Positions 23,802 through 32,963 of a DNA stretch of 38,346 nucleotides are shown piece by piece (position 1 is the first letter of the stretch; every line of letters begins with the position of its first letter). Under the pieces are notes generated by a model. That model had not been told where the DNA came from, did no database searches, and was given only the letters and a program-made list of their open reading frames with translations. A program made the translations under genes and the position numbers. The DNA is from Oscillospiraceae bacterium. GTDB lineage: Bacteria > Bacillota > Clostridia > Oscillospirales > Ruminococcaceae. The stretch is taken from contig JAAVIE010000136.1 of assembly GCA_014799325.1 (NCBI GenBank), positions 1-38,346 of the forward strand, in the 5' to 3' direction.

Positions 23802-24953
23802 TTAATAAGCCACTTCATCTCCCTCACGCAGCCCCGCAAGAATAACAGTATACCCGCCCACAGTATCACCAACAGCAACAGGGGTCTGTATCCGCTGCCC
23901 CTCGTGATACAAATACACATAAGCGGTATCCTTGATAGTAACAGCATTAGTGGGAAGCACCAGCGCTCCCGAATACTTTTTGGTAACAACAGTAACAGTA
24001 GCCCAGCCCGCCTTGACAGCATTGGGTGTTTCTTCCAGAAGCGATTTCAGAACATCGGGCTCAAATCTTATCATGATATTGTTGCTGCTGTCCGCCGCAG
24101 TAGGTCCGCCCTGCGGATTGCCGAATATAGTATTCTGTATGTGGTAATTGTCCGAAGCCAAACCAAGCTCTTTTACAGAATGACCCGACTGTGTATTATC
24201 GGATATAACAAAACCTGTCCTTTCCGATACAACAGAATCAGCCGTATATCTCAAAGGGTGATCGTAAGCGCCGCTTTTCGGCATACTCACCACTGTGCCT
24301 TCATAAGTCTGACCCGTAAGAGTAACGCCGACCTTTGCGCCTAATTTAAAGGGAGTGGTTTGGTCTCTGGAGGGATTGTAGCCTATATAAACAAAAACAT
24401 CTTCTTCGGGAGCAACGGAGCATATATATGACCCCGCTTCCAATTCCTCCCCCACAGTACGGGTGGGAACGTCCGTCACGATACAGTCATAAGGCGCATA
24501 CACAACATACTGATCCCGTCGGTATTCCACCTCGTCAAGAAGAGCCTTTTGGTATTCGTATTCAAGCCTTGCCGCTTCGGTGCCAAGCCTTTGATACTCC
24601 TCCCTTGCCGCTTCGGTGTAGATGCTCTGTCTTTTGTATTCGTATTCCATATCGGAGCTGTCTATGGCGGCAATTACCTCGCCTTCCTTGTAGAATTGAT
24701 AAGGGGAGGCGTTAAAGGTGATAAGGTTGCCCTTTACCGAGGTTGTAAGAGTGTCGGCGGTAGCGTAGCCTATTGCCGCAGCTACCTTTTCGCTTTCCTC
24801 TAAATCTCTGATCTCCGCTTTAACGGTATTGACCTTTACGTTGTTTTCGTAAATAGGCAGTTGTATTTCCTTGTCGACCTTGTCCTGCATAGAACATGCG
24901 GAAAGGGATAGTACCAATATACCTGCCGCTAAAGCTTTAACAAAATTTTTCAT
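23802..24953 (-). CDS. HlyD/membrane-fusion-type lipoprotein
   Basis: This 383-aa predicted lipoprotein (lipobox LSAC, lipidated Cys20) has the layout of an efflux periplasmic-adaptor protein: a lipoyl/barrel-sandwich half (residues 70-105, with VKGNLITFNASPYQFYKEGEVIAAIDSSDMEY), a short coiled-coil hairpin (110-150), the second lipoyl half (YVVYAPYDCIVTDVPTRTVGEELEAGSYI) and C-terminal beta-barrel domains. In Gram-positives such proteins normally work with an ABC permease pair (MacB-like), but no transporter gene is adjacent, making it an orphan. The ATG has a GGAGG ribosome-binding site 6 nt upstream. The 136-bp gap upstream holds no convincing promoter that I could pick out. Confidence 0.82.
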   Translation of the reverse strand: MKNFVKALAAGILVLSLSACSMQDKVDKEIQLPIYENNVKVNTVKAEIRDLEESEKVAAAIGYATADTLTTSVKGNLITFNASPYQFYKEGEVIAAIDSSDMEYEYKRQSIYTEAAREEYQRLGTEAARLEYEYQKALLDEVEYRRDQYVVYAPYDCIVTDVPTRTVGEELEAGSYICSVAPEEDVFVYIGYNPSRDQTTPFKLGAKVGVTLTGQTYEGTVVSMPKSGAYDHPLRYTADSVVSERTGFVISDNTQSGHSVKELGLASDNYHIQNTIFGNPQGGPTAADSSNNIMIRFEPDVLKSLLEETPNAVKAGWATVTVVTKKYSGALVLPTNAVTIKDTAYVYLYHEGQRIQTPVAVGDTVGGYTVILAGLREGDEVAY

Positions 24954-25089
24954 AAAGATCCTCCAAAGATCCTACGATCATCTTAACTATTGCTTCACCA
25001 AAAAGATGCTGATACTTCTTCTAAATTAAAATGATTGTAAATCTTTAGAGGTTAATTTAGAATTAGTATGAAAATCGGGCGGAACGTTA

Positions 25090-26274
25090 TCAGCCCTCAA
25101 CGCGCCTGATAACTTCAAGGCACATTCTTCCGTTGTGATAGGGGCATTTCCAAGGGTCAACGGTGGCTTTTGCCTTGGTGTAGCTGCCGTTTTCCTCTAT
25201 CTGAGAGAACCACTCGCCGCCCTCTCTTTTATCAATTATATGGTTCTTGATATAGCTCCAAACCGATTTTGACATTTCAAGATACTTTTCTTCATTGTAA
25301 CGCTGGTAGCCGTTTAAAAAGCCCACAACGCTTTCAGCCTGTACCCACCATATGCGGATCTTGTTTATCTCGGTCTTGTCACGCTCGTTGTTAAGGGAAC
25401 CGTTTTCAAAGGCAATATCCGCAATATTGGCGACTATGGCTTTGTTTATGGCGGAAATTTTCTTGGTAAGTTCTTTATCTCCGATAACGTCACAGGCTCT
25501 GTCAAGAAGCCAAGTAGCTTCAATATCGTGACCGTAGGAGTGAATGTCGCCGATGACCTTCATTTCCCTGTCAAAGAATACAAGGAGCTTGTGACCCTCT
25601 TTGTCGTAAATTTTATCATAGGTAAGCTCAAGCTGGAATTTCAGCCTTTCCAGAACTCTTTTATCGGGATTTACGCGGTACAATTCTGTATACGCTTCTA
25701 TAAGGTGCAGAACTGTGTTCATGGTCTTGTCTGCCATAAGTCCGTTTTCGGATAAGGCATCGTTTTCCACCAGCTCAAATTCCTTGCTTTGTGCTTCAAG
25801 ATAGGCTATATCGTCAACGCACTTTGTTTCAACTGTGTTAAACACGCTCATGGCTAATTCAAGGGCTTCCTTGTCCTTGGAAGCGTCATAGTAGCTCGCC
25901 ATAGCGTATATGAAAAACGCCTGACAGTAGGTGTGCTTCATAGAGTCGCTGACAGTGCCGTCGGCGTTCATGAGCCAGTAAACGCCGCCCTGATCTCTGT
26001 CAACGCAGTAGTTTTTCAGAAACTCAAAGCAGTGCTTTGCCTTTTCAAGGCAGTCCTCTCTTTTTAAGGTAAGGTAGCAGTTGGAGTAGAACCACAGTAT
26101 GCGCGAATGGAGAATAACGCCCTTTTCCGCATTTTTGTCAAGCTCCAGGTCGCTGCTCATATAGCCGTAAAAGCCGCCCTTTTCGTAGTCGCAAAGTTCG
26201 TTCCAGAAAGGGATAATGTGGTTTTCAAGCTCGCTCTTTATCTCTTCCTTAAAACCGTTTAATTCTGTTATCAT
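25090..26274 (-). CDS. Cellobiose 2-epimerase (AGE family)
   Basis: This enzyme converts cellobiose to 4-O-beta-glucosyl-mannose (and lactose to epilactose), feeding mannobiose/cellobiose use in the cytoplasm. The 394-aa (alpha/alpha)6-barrel protein closely follows the Ruminococcus albus enzyme as I remember it: HIIPFWNEL..., GGFYGYMS, GVILHSRILWFYSN, SENGLMADKTMN, GDIHSYGHDIEATWLLDRACDV and PWKCPYHNGRMC. The presumed catalytic histidines are His190, His249 and His380, each six positions beyond the R. albus residues. There is no signal peptide. It is 54 nt downstream of the DUF1015 gene and probably shares its transcript. No mannosylglucose phosphorylase gene is in view. Confidence 0.93.
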   Translation of the reverse strand: MITELNGFKEEIKSELENHIIPFWNELCDYEKGGFYGYMSSDLELDKNAEKGVILHSRILWFYSNCYLTLKREDCLEKAKHCFEFLKNYCVDRDQGGVYWLMNADGTVSDSMKHTYCQAFFIYAMASYYDASKDKEALELAMSVFNTVETKCVDDIAYLEAQSKEFELVENDALSENGLMADKTMNTVLHLIEAYTELYRVNPDKRVLERLKFQLELTYDKIYDKEGHKLLVFFDREMKVIGDIHSYGHDIEATWLLDRACDVIGDKELTKKISAINKAIVANIADIAFENGSLNNERDKTEINKIRIWWVQAESVVGFLNGYQRYNEEKYLEMSKSVWSYIKNHIIDKREGGEWFSQIEENGSYTKAKATVDPWKCPYHNGRMCLEVIRRVEG

Positions 26275-26328
26275 TGGTTCGCCCTCTTTTTGTCGAAAAA
26301 TGTCGAAAAAATTTTAAGGTATTTTTGT

Positions 26329-27618
26329 TCAGTCAAAAATTTTATTCATAACAAGTCCCGTAGTAAGCTTTGGATAGAAATAGGTGGATTTCTGGGGCAT
26401 CTTGTCACCTGCCGCCGCCACTTCTCTTATTTCACTGACCCTTGTGGGATTCAGCAGGAAGCAGCAGTTCGCCCGCTGTCCGTCAACCGTTGATATAGCC
26501 TCGTCTGCGCTGCGGGTGTATGTAAGGTTTATCTGCCTTGCCATATTTTCCTTGTCAATGCCGAAGATCCTTTCAAGCACAAGGATATGCAGTACGCTGA
26601 CATCAAGCTGTCTTAAAGCCTTGCAGCCCTCAGGTATCACGGTATCCATTACGCTGATGTCCTTAAGCACCAGCAAGGTGTAATTGTTGTCGCCTGTGAA
26701 CATCACAAAGGCTTTCTTGCCCTCTCTGTACGCCTGCTCCAAGCCTACCTCTCCCTTTTCGCGGTTGAGATAGGGGGTTATGTCGAAATACTCCCTGCAT
26801 TTGTCGCAAACAGCGTTGTAATCAAAGCTTGGCAAGTCTCTCACAATACGGTGGGTGGGGAACACCACAAGCCCGCTGTTTTCCATATTAACAAGCATCA
26901 TCATTACATAATCGCTGCTGCCTGTTTCGTCCAGGTTGCCCTCAACGTATTTTTGGTAATTGAGGGCGGTCTCATAGCGGTGATGACCGTCGGCAATGTA
27001 CAGCTTTTTGTCTGCCATTTTGGCTGTCAATTCTGTGATAAAAGCTTGGTCATCAACGCGCCACATTCTGTGGGTAACGCTGTCCTTGTCGGTAAATTGG
27101 CTGTCAGGTTCTCTTTGGGAAACACCGTCGATAAGCCCGAACACAGAATTATCCTCATCAATATAAAGGGAATATATCTGGCTGAAATTGCAGCCTGTTA
27201 CTTTCATAAGGTTGAAACGGTCGGTCTTTGCTTTTGATAAAGTTTCCTCATGAGGCAGGATCACACCCTTGCTGAAAGGCTCTAACTTCACCAAAGATAC
27301 ATAGCCCTTGACCTTGTAGTTCTTGCCCTGGGCGGAAAAGTCCATTTCATAAATATAAATGCTGTCTTCCCCGTCACGTTTCAATATTTCCTCATGAAGC
27401 CAGGCGCGGAGGGTGTCTCCTGCGTCGCGGTACTGCTCAATATCCTCGCTGCCGCCTATTACGGGAAGCTCCAGGCGGATAAGGTTGTTGGGACTTTTCT
27501 CCATAAGCGCTAATTTTTCGTCGCCGCTGATTATGTCGTAGGGCGGGCAGGTGAGGTTTGAGATGTCGCCTGCTTTTTCGGTGTAGCGGAGGCCTTTGAA
27601 GGGTTTTATTTCTGCCAT
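26329..27618 (-). CDS. DUF1015 family protein
   Basis: This 429-aa cytoplasmic protein begins with the DUF1015 signature IKPFKGLRY, then CPPYDIIS. It continues with ILPHEETLSKAKTDRFNLM, YIADGHHRYETALNY and VFPTHRIVRDLP, all characteristic of the family. Full-length members are usually about 400-450 aa, so it is intact. The function is not established; the HHRYETA motif suggests a catalytic or metal site. The gene is upstream of cellobiose 2-epimerase on the same strand. Confidence 0.88.
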   Translation of the reverse strand: MAEIKPFKGLRYTEKAGDISNLTCPPYDIISGDEKLALMEKSPNNLIRLELPVIGGSEDIEQYRDAGDTLRAWLHEEILKRDGEDSIYIYEMDFSAQGKNYKVKGYVSLVKLEPFSKGVILPHEETLSKAKTDRFNLMKVTGCNFSQIYSLYIDEDNSVFGLIDGVSQREPDSQFTDKDSVTHRMWRVDDQAFITELTAKMADKKLYIADGHHRYETALNYQKYVEGNLDETGSSDYVMMMLVNMENSGLVVFPTHRIVRDLPSFDYNAVCDKCREYFDITPYLNREKGEVGLEQAYREGKKAFVMFTGDNNYTLLVLKDISVMDTVIPEGCKALRQLDVSVLHILVLERIFGIDKENMARQINLTYTRSADEAISTVDGQRANCCFLLNPTRVSEIREVAAAGDKMPQKSTYFYPKLTTGLVMNKIFD

Positions 27619-27645
27619 ATAATTCTTCCTTTATTTAATTTTTTA

Positions 27646-27990
27646 TTCTCTCAAAAAACTTGGTGATGATTTTGGTTCTCTCAAAAACCCGGTGCGAAAA
27701 TATGTCCGCTCTCAAGGAAAGTTGGCGGTAATTTACTGATTTAAAAAGAATTTCAAAATTCCGAAAATGAAACGCCGGAGGCGTTTCATTTCTCGGAACC
27801 AGGCAAAATTTTCGGAGAAAATTTTGGACTTCCGCAGGAAGTCATAGGCTTCTTTTGAAATTCGTGCTATCAGGGCAGTTGTGGGAATGGAAGCCCTCTC
27901 TTAGAGAGGTTGCTCTATTAGATGTCCACATTTTAAAACTTGTGCTGTCAAGGCAGATGTGCTAACGCAGCCCGCCCTTAAGGAAACAAG
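27646..27990 (+). repeat. Dispersed palindromic element, copy E, with different hairpin content
   Basis: This fills the 411-bp gap between the DUF1015 gene and secA. The left end (GGAAAGTTGGCGGTAATTTA, then GAATTTCAAAA) and right end (TTTTGAAATTCGTGCTATCA, then GCAGTTGTG) match copy B almost base for base. The interior is entirely different: three tandem hairpins, 27759-27798 (AAATGAAACGCC with its complement, loop GGA, extended by TTCCGA/TCGGAA), 27804-27826 (CAAAATTTTC, loop GGA) and 27827-27843 (GACTTCC, loop GCA). Degenerate flank pieces continue to about 27990. Confidence 0.85.
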
Positions 27991-28029
27991 TGATAATCTT
28001 TCACCGTTCATAGGAAAGCTGTACTATAA

Positions 28030-30804
28030 TTACTCGTCACGTCCGCAGCACTTCTTATACTTCTTGCCGCTTCCGCAGGGGCAGGGATCGTTTCTGCCGA
28101 CTTTCTTGGAAGAACCGCTCTTTACAACGTGAGTTTGAGGGCCTGTGGGCAGGGGAGTGGGTGTAGAGGGCATAGCAGGCATCACAGGGGTAGGCTTGGG
28201 AGCTTCCTTGGGAGCTTCTCCGACAGGCTGCTGTACCTCAACTCTCACCTTCACGGTAAGCAGCATTCTCACTGTGTCCTCACGGATAGAGGCTATCATC
28301 TCGTCAAACATTGCAAAGCCCTCAAAGCGGTACTCTACAACAGGATCCTTCTGACCCATGGAGCGCAGTCCGATACCCTTCTTCAACTCGTCCATAGCGT
28401 CGATATGGTTCATCCACTTATTGTCAACGTTGGTAAGCAGGATAACGCGTTCCAGCTCGCGCATTATCTGAGGGGAAACCTCAGCTTCCTTAGCGTTATA
28501 CAGCTCCATAACGCGGTCTTGGAGGAATTTCTCCACATCTTCCTTGCGGAGATCCTCTCTTTCCTGCTTGGTGTAGCGCAAGTCCTCGGGTTTAGTGATA
28601 TATCCCATAAGGCTCTCGCGCAGTCCCTCTATATTCCAATCCTCGGGCAGGTCACCCTGACAGAACTGCTCCACATTCTCGGTGATGTAGTCCTTCATCA
28701 TGGTCTTGATGCTTTCGCTGACGTCCTCGCCGTTAAGCACCTTTGCGCGCTGTGAATAGATAGTTTCTCTCTGCTGTGACATAACGTCGTCAAAATCAAG
28801 AACGCTCTTTCTTATGGAGAAGTTTCTGCCCTCGATCTTCTTCTGGCAGGATTCTATGGTATTGGAGATTATCTTATTTTCAATAGGCATATCCTCGTCG
28901 AAGTTCATGGTCTCCATCATGCTGTGGATCCTGTCGCCGCCGAAAAGACGCATAAGATCGTCCTCGGTGGAGATGAAGAAGCAGCTTTCGCCGGGGTCGC
29001 CCTGACGTCCTGCACGTCCTCTCAGCTGGTTGTCGATACGTCTTGACTCGTGGCGCTCGGTACCTAAAATGTACAAGCCGCCTGCCTGACGTACCTCTTC
29101 AGCTTCGGGAGCGATTTCTGCCTTGTACTTATCATACAGCTCCTTATACAGCTCTCTTGCCTTCAGAATATCTTCATTATCGGTCTCGGAGAAGCCCGTA
29201 GCTTCATTGATAAGCTCCTCGTCTATCTCCATTTTGCGCATCTTGACCTTGGCAAGATATTCGGGGTTGCCGCCCAGCATAATATCGGTACCACGGCCCG
29301 CCATATTGGTGGCAATGGTAACGGCGCCCTTTTTGCCTGCCTGAGCAACGATCTCCGCTTCTCTCTGGTGGTTCTTGGCGTTGAGGACTTCGTGCTTGAT
29401 ACCTGTTCTTTTCAGCAGCTTAGACAGCAGCTCGGATTTTTCAATGGAAATAGTACCTACAAGCACAGGCTGTCCCTTTTCGTGACACGCCTTTATCTGC
29501 TCGATAACAGCGTTGAACTTGCCTGTCTCGTTTTTGTAAACCTGGTCGTGATGATCCTGTCTTATAACGGGCTTGTTGGTGGGAACCTCGATAACGTCAA
29601 GGCTGTAAATTCCTCTGAACTCGCCTTCCTCAGTCATGGCGGTACCTGTCATACCCGACAGCTTGTCATACATACGGAAATAATTTTGGAAGGTAATGGT
29701 AGCCAGGGTCTTGCTTTCGTTCTTGATCTTTACGCCCTCTTTTGCCTCGATAGCCTGGTGTAAGCCCTCGTTGAAGCGGCGGCCTATCATAAGACGGCCC
29801 GTAAATTCGTCAACGATAATTATTTCGTCGTCCTTAACTACATAGTCGATATCAACGTGCATTATACCATTTGCCTTGATAGCCTGGTTGATATGGTGGA
29901 GCAGTGTCAGGTTTTCGGGATCCATAAGGTTCTCTACGCCAAAATGTGCCTCCGCCTTTTTGACGCCGTCGGGAAGGAGGGTGGCGGACTTTGCCTTTTC
30001 GTCAATAAGGTAGTCGCCGTCATAATCGTCCTCGTTTTCCTTGGAGTCTGTTTCAACCATTACATAAGCCTTTAAGCCCTTGGCAAATTTGTCCGCTTTC
30101 TCATAAAGGTCGGTGGACTTGTCGCCCTGTCCGGAAATGATAAGAGGCGTTCTTGCCTCATCTATCAGAATGGAGTCCACCTCGTCCACAATGGCGAAGT
30201 TATGCTCTCTCTGCACAAGATCCTGTTTTCTCTTCACCATGTTGTCACGGAGATAGTCAAAGCCGAATTCGTTGTTTGTGCCGTAGGTTATATCGCTGGC
30301 GTAGGCTTTTCTTCTCTCGTTATTATTGATACCGTGGATAATAAGTCCAACGGAAAGACCCAAAAAGCGGTGAACACGTCCGATCTGCTCGCTGTCGCGC
30401 TTTGCCAGGTAGTCGTTGACGGTGACAACGTGAACGCCCTTGCCGGAAAGGGCATTGAGGTAGGAGGGGAGGGCAGCCACGAAGGTCTTACCTTCACCTG
30501 TTTTCATCTCTGCGATACGTCCCTGGTGAAGCACGATACCGCCCAGGATCTGAACGGGGTAGGGCTTTATGGCGATAACTCTCCACATAGCCTCACGGCA
30601 TACCGCAAAGGCGTCGGGGAGCAGATCGTCAAGAGTTTCTCCCTTTGCAAGTCTTTCTTTGAGGATAGCGGTCTGTCCTTGAAGCTCCTTGTCGCTCATA
30701 GCGGCGTACTTGGGCTCTAAGTCAAGGGTAGCCTGCTTTTTACCCTCTATTCTCTTAAGCTCCTTATCGGAATAGCTGCCGAATAATTTGTCAAATAAAC
30801 CCAT
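28030..30804 (-). CDS. secA: Preprotein translocase ATPase SecA
   Basis: SecA is the ATPase motor that pushes preproteins through SecYEG. The 924-aa protein is complete: Walker A region [10 protein letters not shown] (99-108), the DEAD-type [11 protein letters not shown] (207-217), the helicase-like [10 protein letters not shown] near 635, the helical scaffold and wing domains, and a Pro-rich linker ending in the zinc-binding SEC-C tail ([16 protein letters not shown]), which binds SecB-like partners or ribosomes. It is monocistronic with a near-consensus promoter at 30941-30969 and a leader of about 130 nt. It is probably the single essential SecA (SecA1); no accessory-Sec genes are nearby. 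Confidence 0.97.
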   Translation of the reverse strand: MGLFDKLFGSYSDKELKRIEGKKQATLDLEPKYAAMSDKELQGQTAILKERLAKGETLDDLLPDAFAVCREAMWRVIAIKPYPVQILGGIVLHQGRIAEMKTGEGKTFVAALPSYLNALSGKGVHVVTVNDYLAKRDSEQIGRVHRFLGLSVGLIIHGINNNERRKAYASDITYGTNNEFGFDYLRDNMVKRKQDLVQREHNFAIVDEVDSILIDEARTPLIISGQGDKSTDLYEKADKFAKGLKAYVMVETDSKENEDDYDGDYLIDEKAKSATLLPDGVKKAEAHFGVENLMDPENLTLLHHINQAIKANGIMHVDIDYVVKDDEIIIVDEFTGRLMIGRRFNEGLHQAIEAKEGVKIKNESKTLATITFQNYFRMYDKLSGMTGTAMTEEGEFRGIYSLDVIEVPTNKPVIRQDHHDQVYKNETGKFNAVIEQIKACHEKGQPVLVGTISIEKSELLSKLLKRTGIKHEVLNAKNHQREAEIVAQAGKKGAVTIATNMAGRGTDIMLGGNPEYLAKVKMRKMEIDEELINEATGFSETDNEDILKARELYKELYDKYKAEIAPEAEEVRQAGGLYILGTERHESRRIDNQLRGRAGRQGDPGESCFFISTEDDLMRLFGGDRIHSMMETMNFDEDMPIENKIISNTIESCQKKIEGRNFSIRKSVLDFDDVMSQQRETIYSQRAKVLNGEDVSESIKTMMKDYITENVEQFCQGDLPEDWNIEGLRESLMGYITKPEDLRYTKQEREDLRKEDVEKFLQDRVMELYNAKEAEVSPQIMRELERVILLTNVDNKWMNHIDAMDELKKGIGLRSMGQKDPVVEYRFEGFAMFDEMIASIREDTVRMLLTVKVRVEVQQPVGEAPKEAPKPTPVMPAMPSTPTPLPTGPQTHVVKSGSSKKVGRNDPCPCGSGKKYKKCCGRDE

Positions 30805-30940
30805 TTTTTAACCTTCCTTTTGTCTGTTTATGGATATTTGCGGGGGCGGTTTTTGCCGCGCGGCGCAAAAGTTTTACTTTTTGCTTTTTATATTATGGCT
30901 TTTTTGCGTATTGCGCCATTATATAATTATACACTTTAAT

Positions 30941-30969
30941 ATTATACACTTTGTTTTGGGAAAAGTCAA
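30941..30969 (-). promoter_or_regulatory. SigA-type promoter for secA
   Basis: On the minus strand TTGACT (30969-30964), 17 bp, TATAAT (30946-30941): one base from consensus. A second AAAGTGTATAAT copy follows directly downstream. The leader of about 130 nt contains the palindrome GCCGCGCGGC near 30855, which could fold. Confidence 0.85.
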
Positions 30970-31007
30970 TATTTATGAGGCTTTTTGCATAACAAAAGGC
31001 TGCTCAC

Positions 31008-31035
31008 AAAAATGGGGCTGTCTTTTCACAGCCCC
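31008..31035 (-). terminator. Intrinsic terminator after the TOPRIM-like gene
   Basis: On the minus strand GGGGCTGT (31035-31028) pairs perfectly with ACAGCCCC (31021-31014) and is followed by ATTTTTG. It separates the ATPase/TOPRIM pair from the secA promoter. Confidence 0.85.
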
Positions 31036-31051
31036 TTATACGAATAACCAT

Positions 31052-31726
31052 TTAATATCCAACAATAGAATCAAACATTGCCTTAAAATTCGACAAATTC
31101 TCATTTTCAAAATCAAAAGCTCCCATTTTGGACGCTTCGCCGATCTTACTGCCGATATATTTATCATTTGATGATAAATAGGTGTGCAGCCTTGATTTAT
31201 GTAAATGTTTTATTTTATATTTGTGCTTTTCCTGTGTAAGCTTTAAGTATTCGTCAACACAAGCCATTTTTGAAGCATATTGTTCGTCTTTCAAAATCTT
31301 TAAACATAAATCTTCCAATGTACCGTTTTCCCATTTACCGTTTGTCTTTATACCCGGAAGTATTCCGAAAACTGTATCCGGACCGTTATTGTTTTTCTTT
31401 AATTTAAAACATTGTTCTGAAGTTTCCAAATTGATTTTCTCAAAACTGCTTCTTACAGATTGTATTGCTCCTTCCGAATCTTTTTCGGCATCACGGATCA
31501 CTCCAAAGGATTTAAGCTGATCATAGCCTGATGTATACGTCCAGTTTTCCATACCTTTATCTAAATCATTTATTCCACCGATATCCTCTAATTGTATTTC
31601 ATTATATTTTTCATATCCTATTTTTTTATAATGGTCAAGATAAAAAATAAAAAATGTTTTTTCGTCTCTGCCCTCGCATAGGATCAAGTGCTTTGTGCTG
31701 TCTTTTATCTTTAAGTTTTCATTCAT
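31052..31726 (-). CDS. TOPRIM-like protein (DUF3226-like), partner of the adjacent ATPase
   Basis: The 224-aa protein opens with a TOPRIM-style strand and acidic loop, LILCEGRDE (Glu18, Asp21), and a second acidic cluster, VIRDAEKD (Asp79, Glu81, Asp83), the layout of the metal-binding centre in OLD-family nucleases. The later segment PGIKTNGKWENGTLEDLCLKIL and the Lys-rich HLHKSRLHTYLSSND resemble DUF3226/DUF4435-type proteins. It begins 11 nt after the ATPase stop codon, with GGTGAG as ribosome-binding site. Local base composition is AT-rich (single 60-base lines of 25-28% GC, against about 50% in the ABC operon), suggesting acquisition. Nuclease or toxin activity is inferred only. Confidence 0.7.
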   Translation of the reverse strand: MNENLKIKDSTKHLILCEGRDEKTFFIFYLDHYKKIGYEKYNEIQLEDIGGINDLDKGMENWTYTSGYDQLKSFGVIRDAEKDSEGAIQSVRSSFEKINLETSEQCFKLKKNNNGPDTVFGILPGIKTNGKWENGTLEDLCLKILKDEQYASKMACVDEYLKLTQEKHKYKIKHLHKSRLHTYLSSNDKYIGSKIGEASKMGAFDFENENLSNFKAMFDSIVGY

Positions 31727-31737
31727 GATCTCACCGC

Positions 31738-32826
31738 CTATCTGATTTCCAGAGAAGAATTTAATATTGATCTCAGCTGTTCCTTATCAATACACTTTGC
31801 GGTGATGATCCCGGCAGGATCTGTATTTTCCAGCCTGACGTAGCCAAAATCAATATCTATATCATTATTTGCGGCATCGGAGGCTCCGTTGATACATTCA
31901 TAGCTATGTGTAGTGGCTATTACCTGAACGTTTGATTCCTTGGCGGTTTTGAAAATAACTTCCCAGATCTTTTTGTGCATGGAATAATGGAATCCGTTTT
32001 CTATCTCATCTATCAGAATTATGCTGTTGGGATTTGCAAGAATAGAAATACAGATATAAAGCAGCTTGAATATTCCGTCACCCATGTAGTCAACAGATAT
32101 TTTGTGTCCGTCGCTCAATACCGCATAAAGTCTTGCCATGCCTTGCTGTACAATAGTTTTTAGATCAACAATGTTGGGGTCAAAAATTTTTAGTGCGCTG
32201 ATAATTTGCTTGTTCTTTTCTTCTGTATCAAGGGCGAGCCTTCCGTACATTTCAGCTAATGTCATTTGATTGTAGCCTGTTTTTGATGAAACATAATGTG
32301 TTAGGATACAATTCCTTAAAGGGCTTTTTGTTTGGTCTCTGCTTGTCGTTTCTATACGTCCGTCAAACAATACATTAAAACGCAAAGAATCGTTTATTTC
32401 GCCGTCTGTTGCCGATACAAACAGCTGATGTGTTATACCGCTTTTATCTTGTGTCTTCTGACCGAAGGGATCAATATCGTTCACTTGATTGTTTACAGAA
32501 TTAAATACAGTATCTGCACTTTCTAATCTTACATCAACCTTTTTTATTTTATTATCAAATGTTTGAATAGAAAAAGCATTTTCTGTGGAATAAACGTTAA
32601 TAAACGATTTCCATACATCTGTCATCAAAGAGCTTGAGGCTCCTCGTAAGTTGTTTAATGTTAGGAAAGCGTTGGGGTGGTAATAAAAGTTGGAAAAAAA
32701 TATCGCTTCCAACAATGTCGATTTACCACAGTTATTTTTTCCCGAGATCAAAGTAACTTGGTGCAGGTGCTCAATGGAAAGCTCTTTTAAAACCTTAAAG
32801 TTTTGTATTTTTACAGAACTTATCAT
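31738..32826 (-). CDS. AAA/ABC-type ATPase (AAA_15/AAA_21 group), candidate defence sensor
   Basis: This 362-aa SMC/OLD-like ATPase has Walker A GKNNCGKS (29-36), Walker B IILIDEIENG (about 269-278) and an H-loop ATTHS (His307). The N-terminus (SVKIQNFKVLKELSIEHL) is that of RecF/OLD-type ATPases. There is no transporter-type signature, membrane segment or fused TOPRIM domain; the TOPRIM function appears split off into the next gene. Such ATPase plus TOPRIM pairs include OLD-related systems and PARIS (AriA/AriB). It has its own strong promoter (32863-32891) and an AAAGGGG ribosome-binding site. Confidence 0.85.
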   Translation of the reverse strand: MISSVKIQNFKVLKELSIEHLHQVTLISGKNNCGKSTLLEAIFFSNFYYHPNAFLTLNNLRGASSSLMTDVWKSFINVYSTENAFSIQTFDNKIKKVDVRLESADTVFNSVNNQVNDIDPFGQKTQDKSGITHQLFVSATDGEINDSLRFNVLFDGRIETTSRDQTKSPLRNCILTHYVSSKTGYNQMTLAEMYGRLALDTEEKNKQIISALKIFDPNIVDLKTIVQQGMARLYAVLSDGHKISVDYMGDGIFKLLYICISILANPNSIILIDEIENGFHYSMHKKIWEVIFKTAKESNVQVIATTHSYECINGASDAANNDIDIDFGYVRLENTDPAGIITAKCIDKEQLRSILNSSLEIR

Positions 32827-32862
32827 TTGTGCTACCCCTTTCGTATAATATAAATCAAATTT

Positions 32863-32891
32863 ATTATAGCATAATTTTTTAAAAAAATCAA
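32863..32891 (-). promoter_or_regulatory. SigA-type promoter for the ATPase/TOPRIM pair
   Basis: On the minus strand TTGATT (32891-32886), 17 bp, TATAAT (32868-32863), about 37 bp before the ATPase start codon. The spacer is very AT-rich. Confidence 0.75.
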
Positions 32892-32906
32892 CGAAATGAC
32901 TTCTTT

Positions 32907-32940
32907 AAAAAATAAAAAGGAGCTGCTCATTCACAGCCCC
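32907..32940 (-). terminator. Intrinsic terminator of the ABC transporter operon
   Basis: On the minus strand GGGGCTG pairs with CAGCTCC (one wobble) around a short loop, followed by TTTTTATTTTT. It belongs to the same GGGGCTG hairpin type as those near 21.6 and 31.0 kb. Confidence 0.75.
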
Positions 32941-32963
32941 TTGTATTTATATCAAAAAACCCT

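Noticed and set aside
24954-25089. Promoter TTTACA-N18-AAGTAT for the membrane-fusion lipoprotein
   Set aside because: Poor -10 match and off-optimal spacing; not convincing enough to annotate.
30830-31171. Plus-strand frame of 113 codons spanning the secA promoter and the TOPRIM gene end
   Set aside because: It runs through a strong minus-strand promoter and terminator, has no convincing ribosome-binding site, and its translation is hydrophobic noise.
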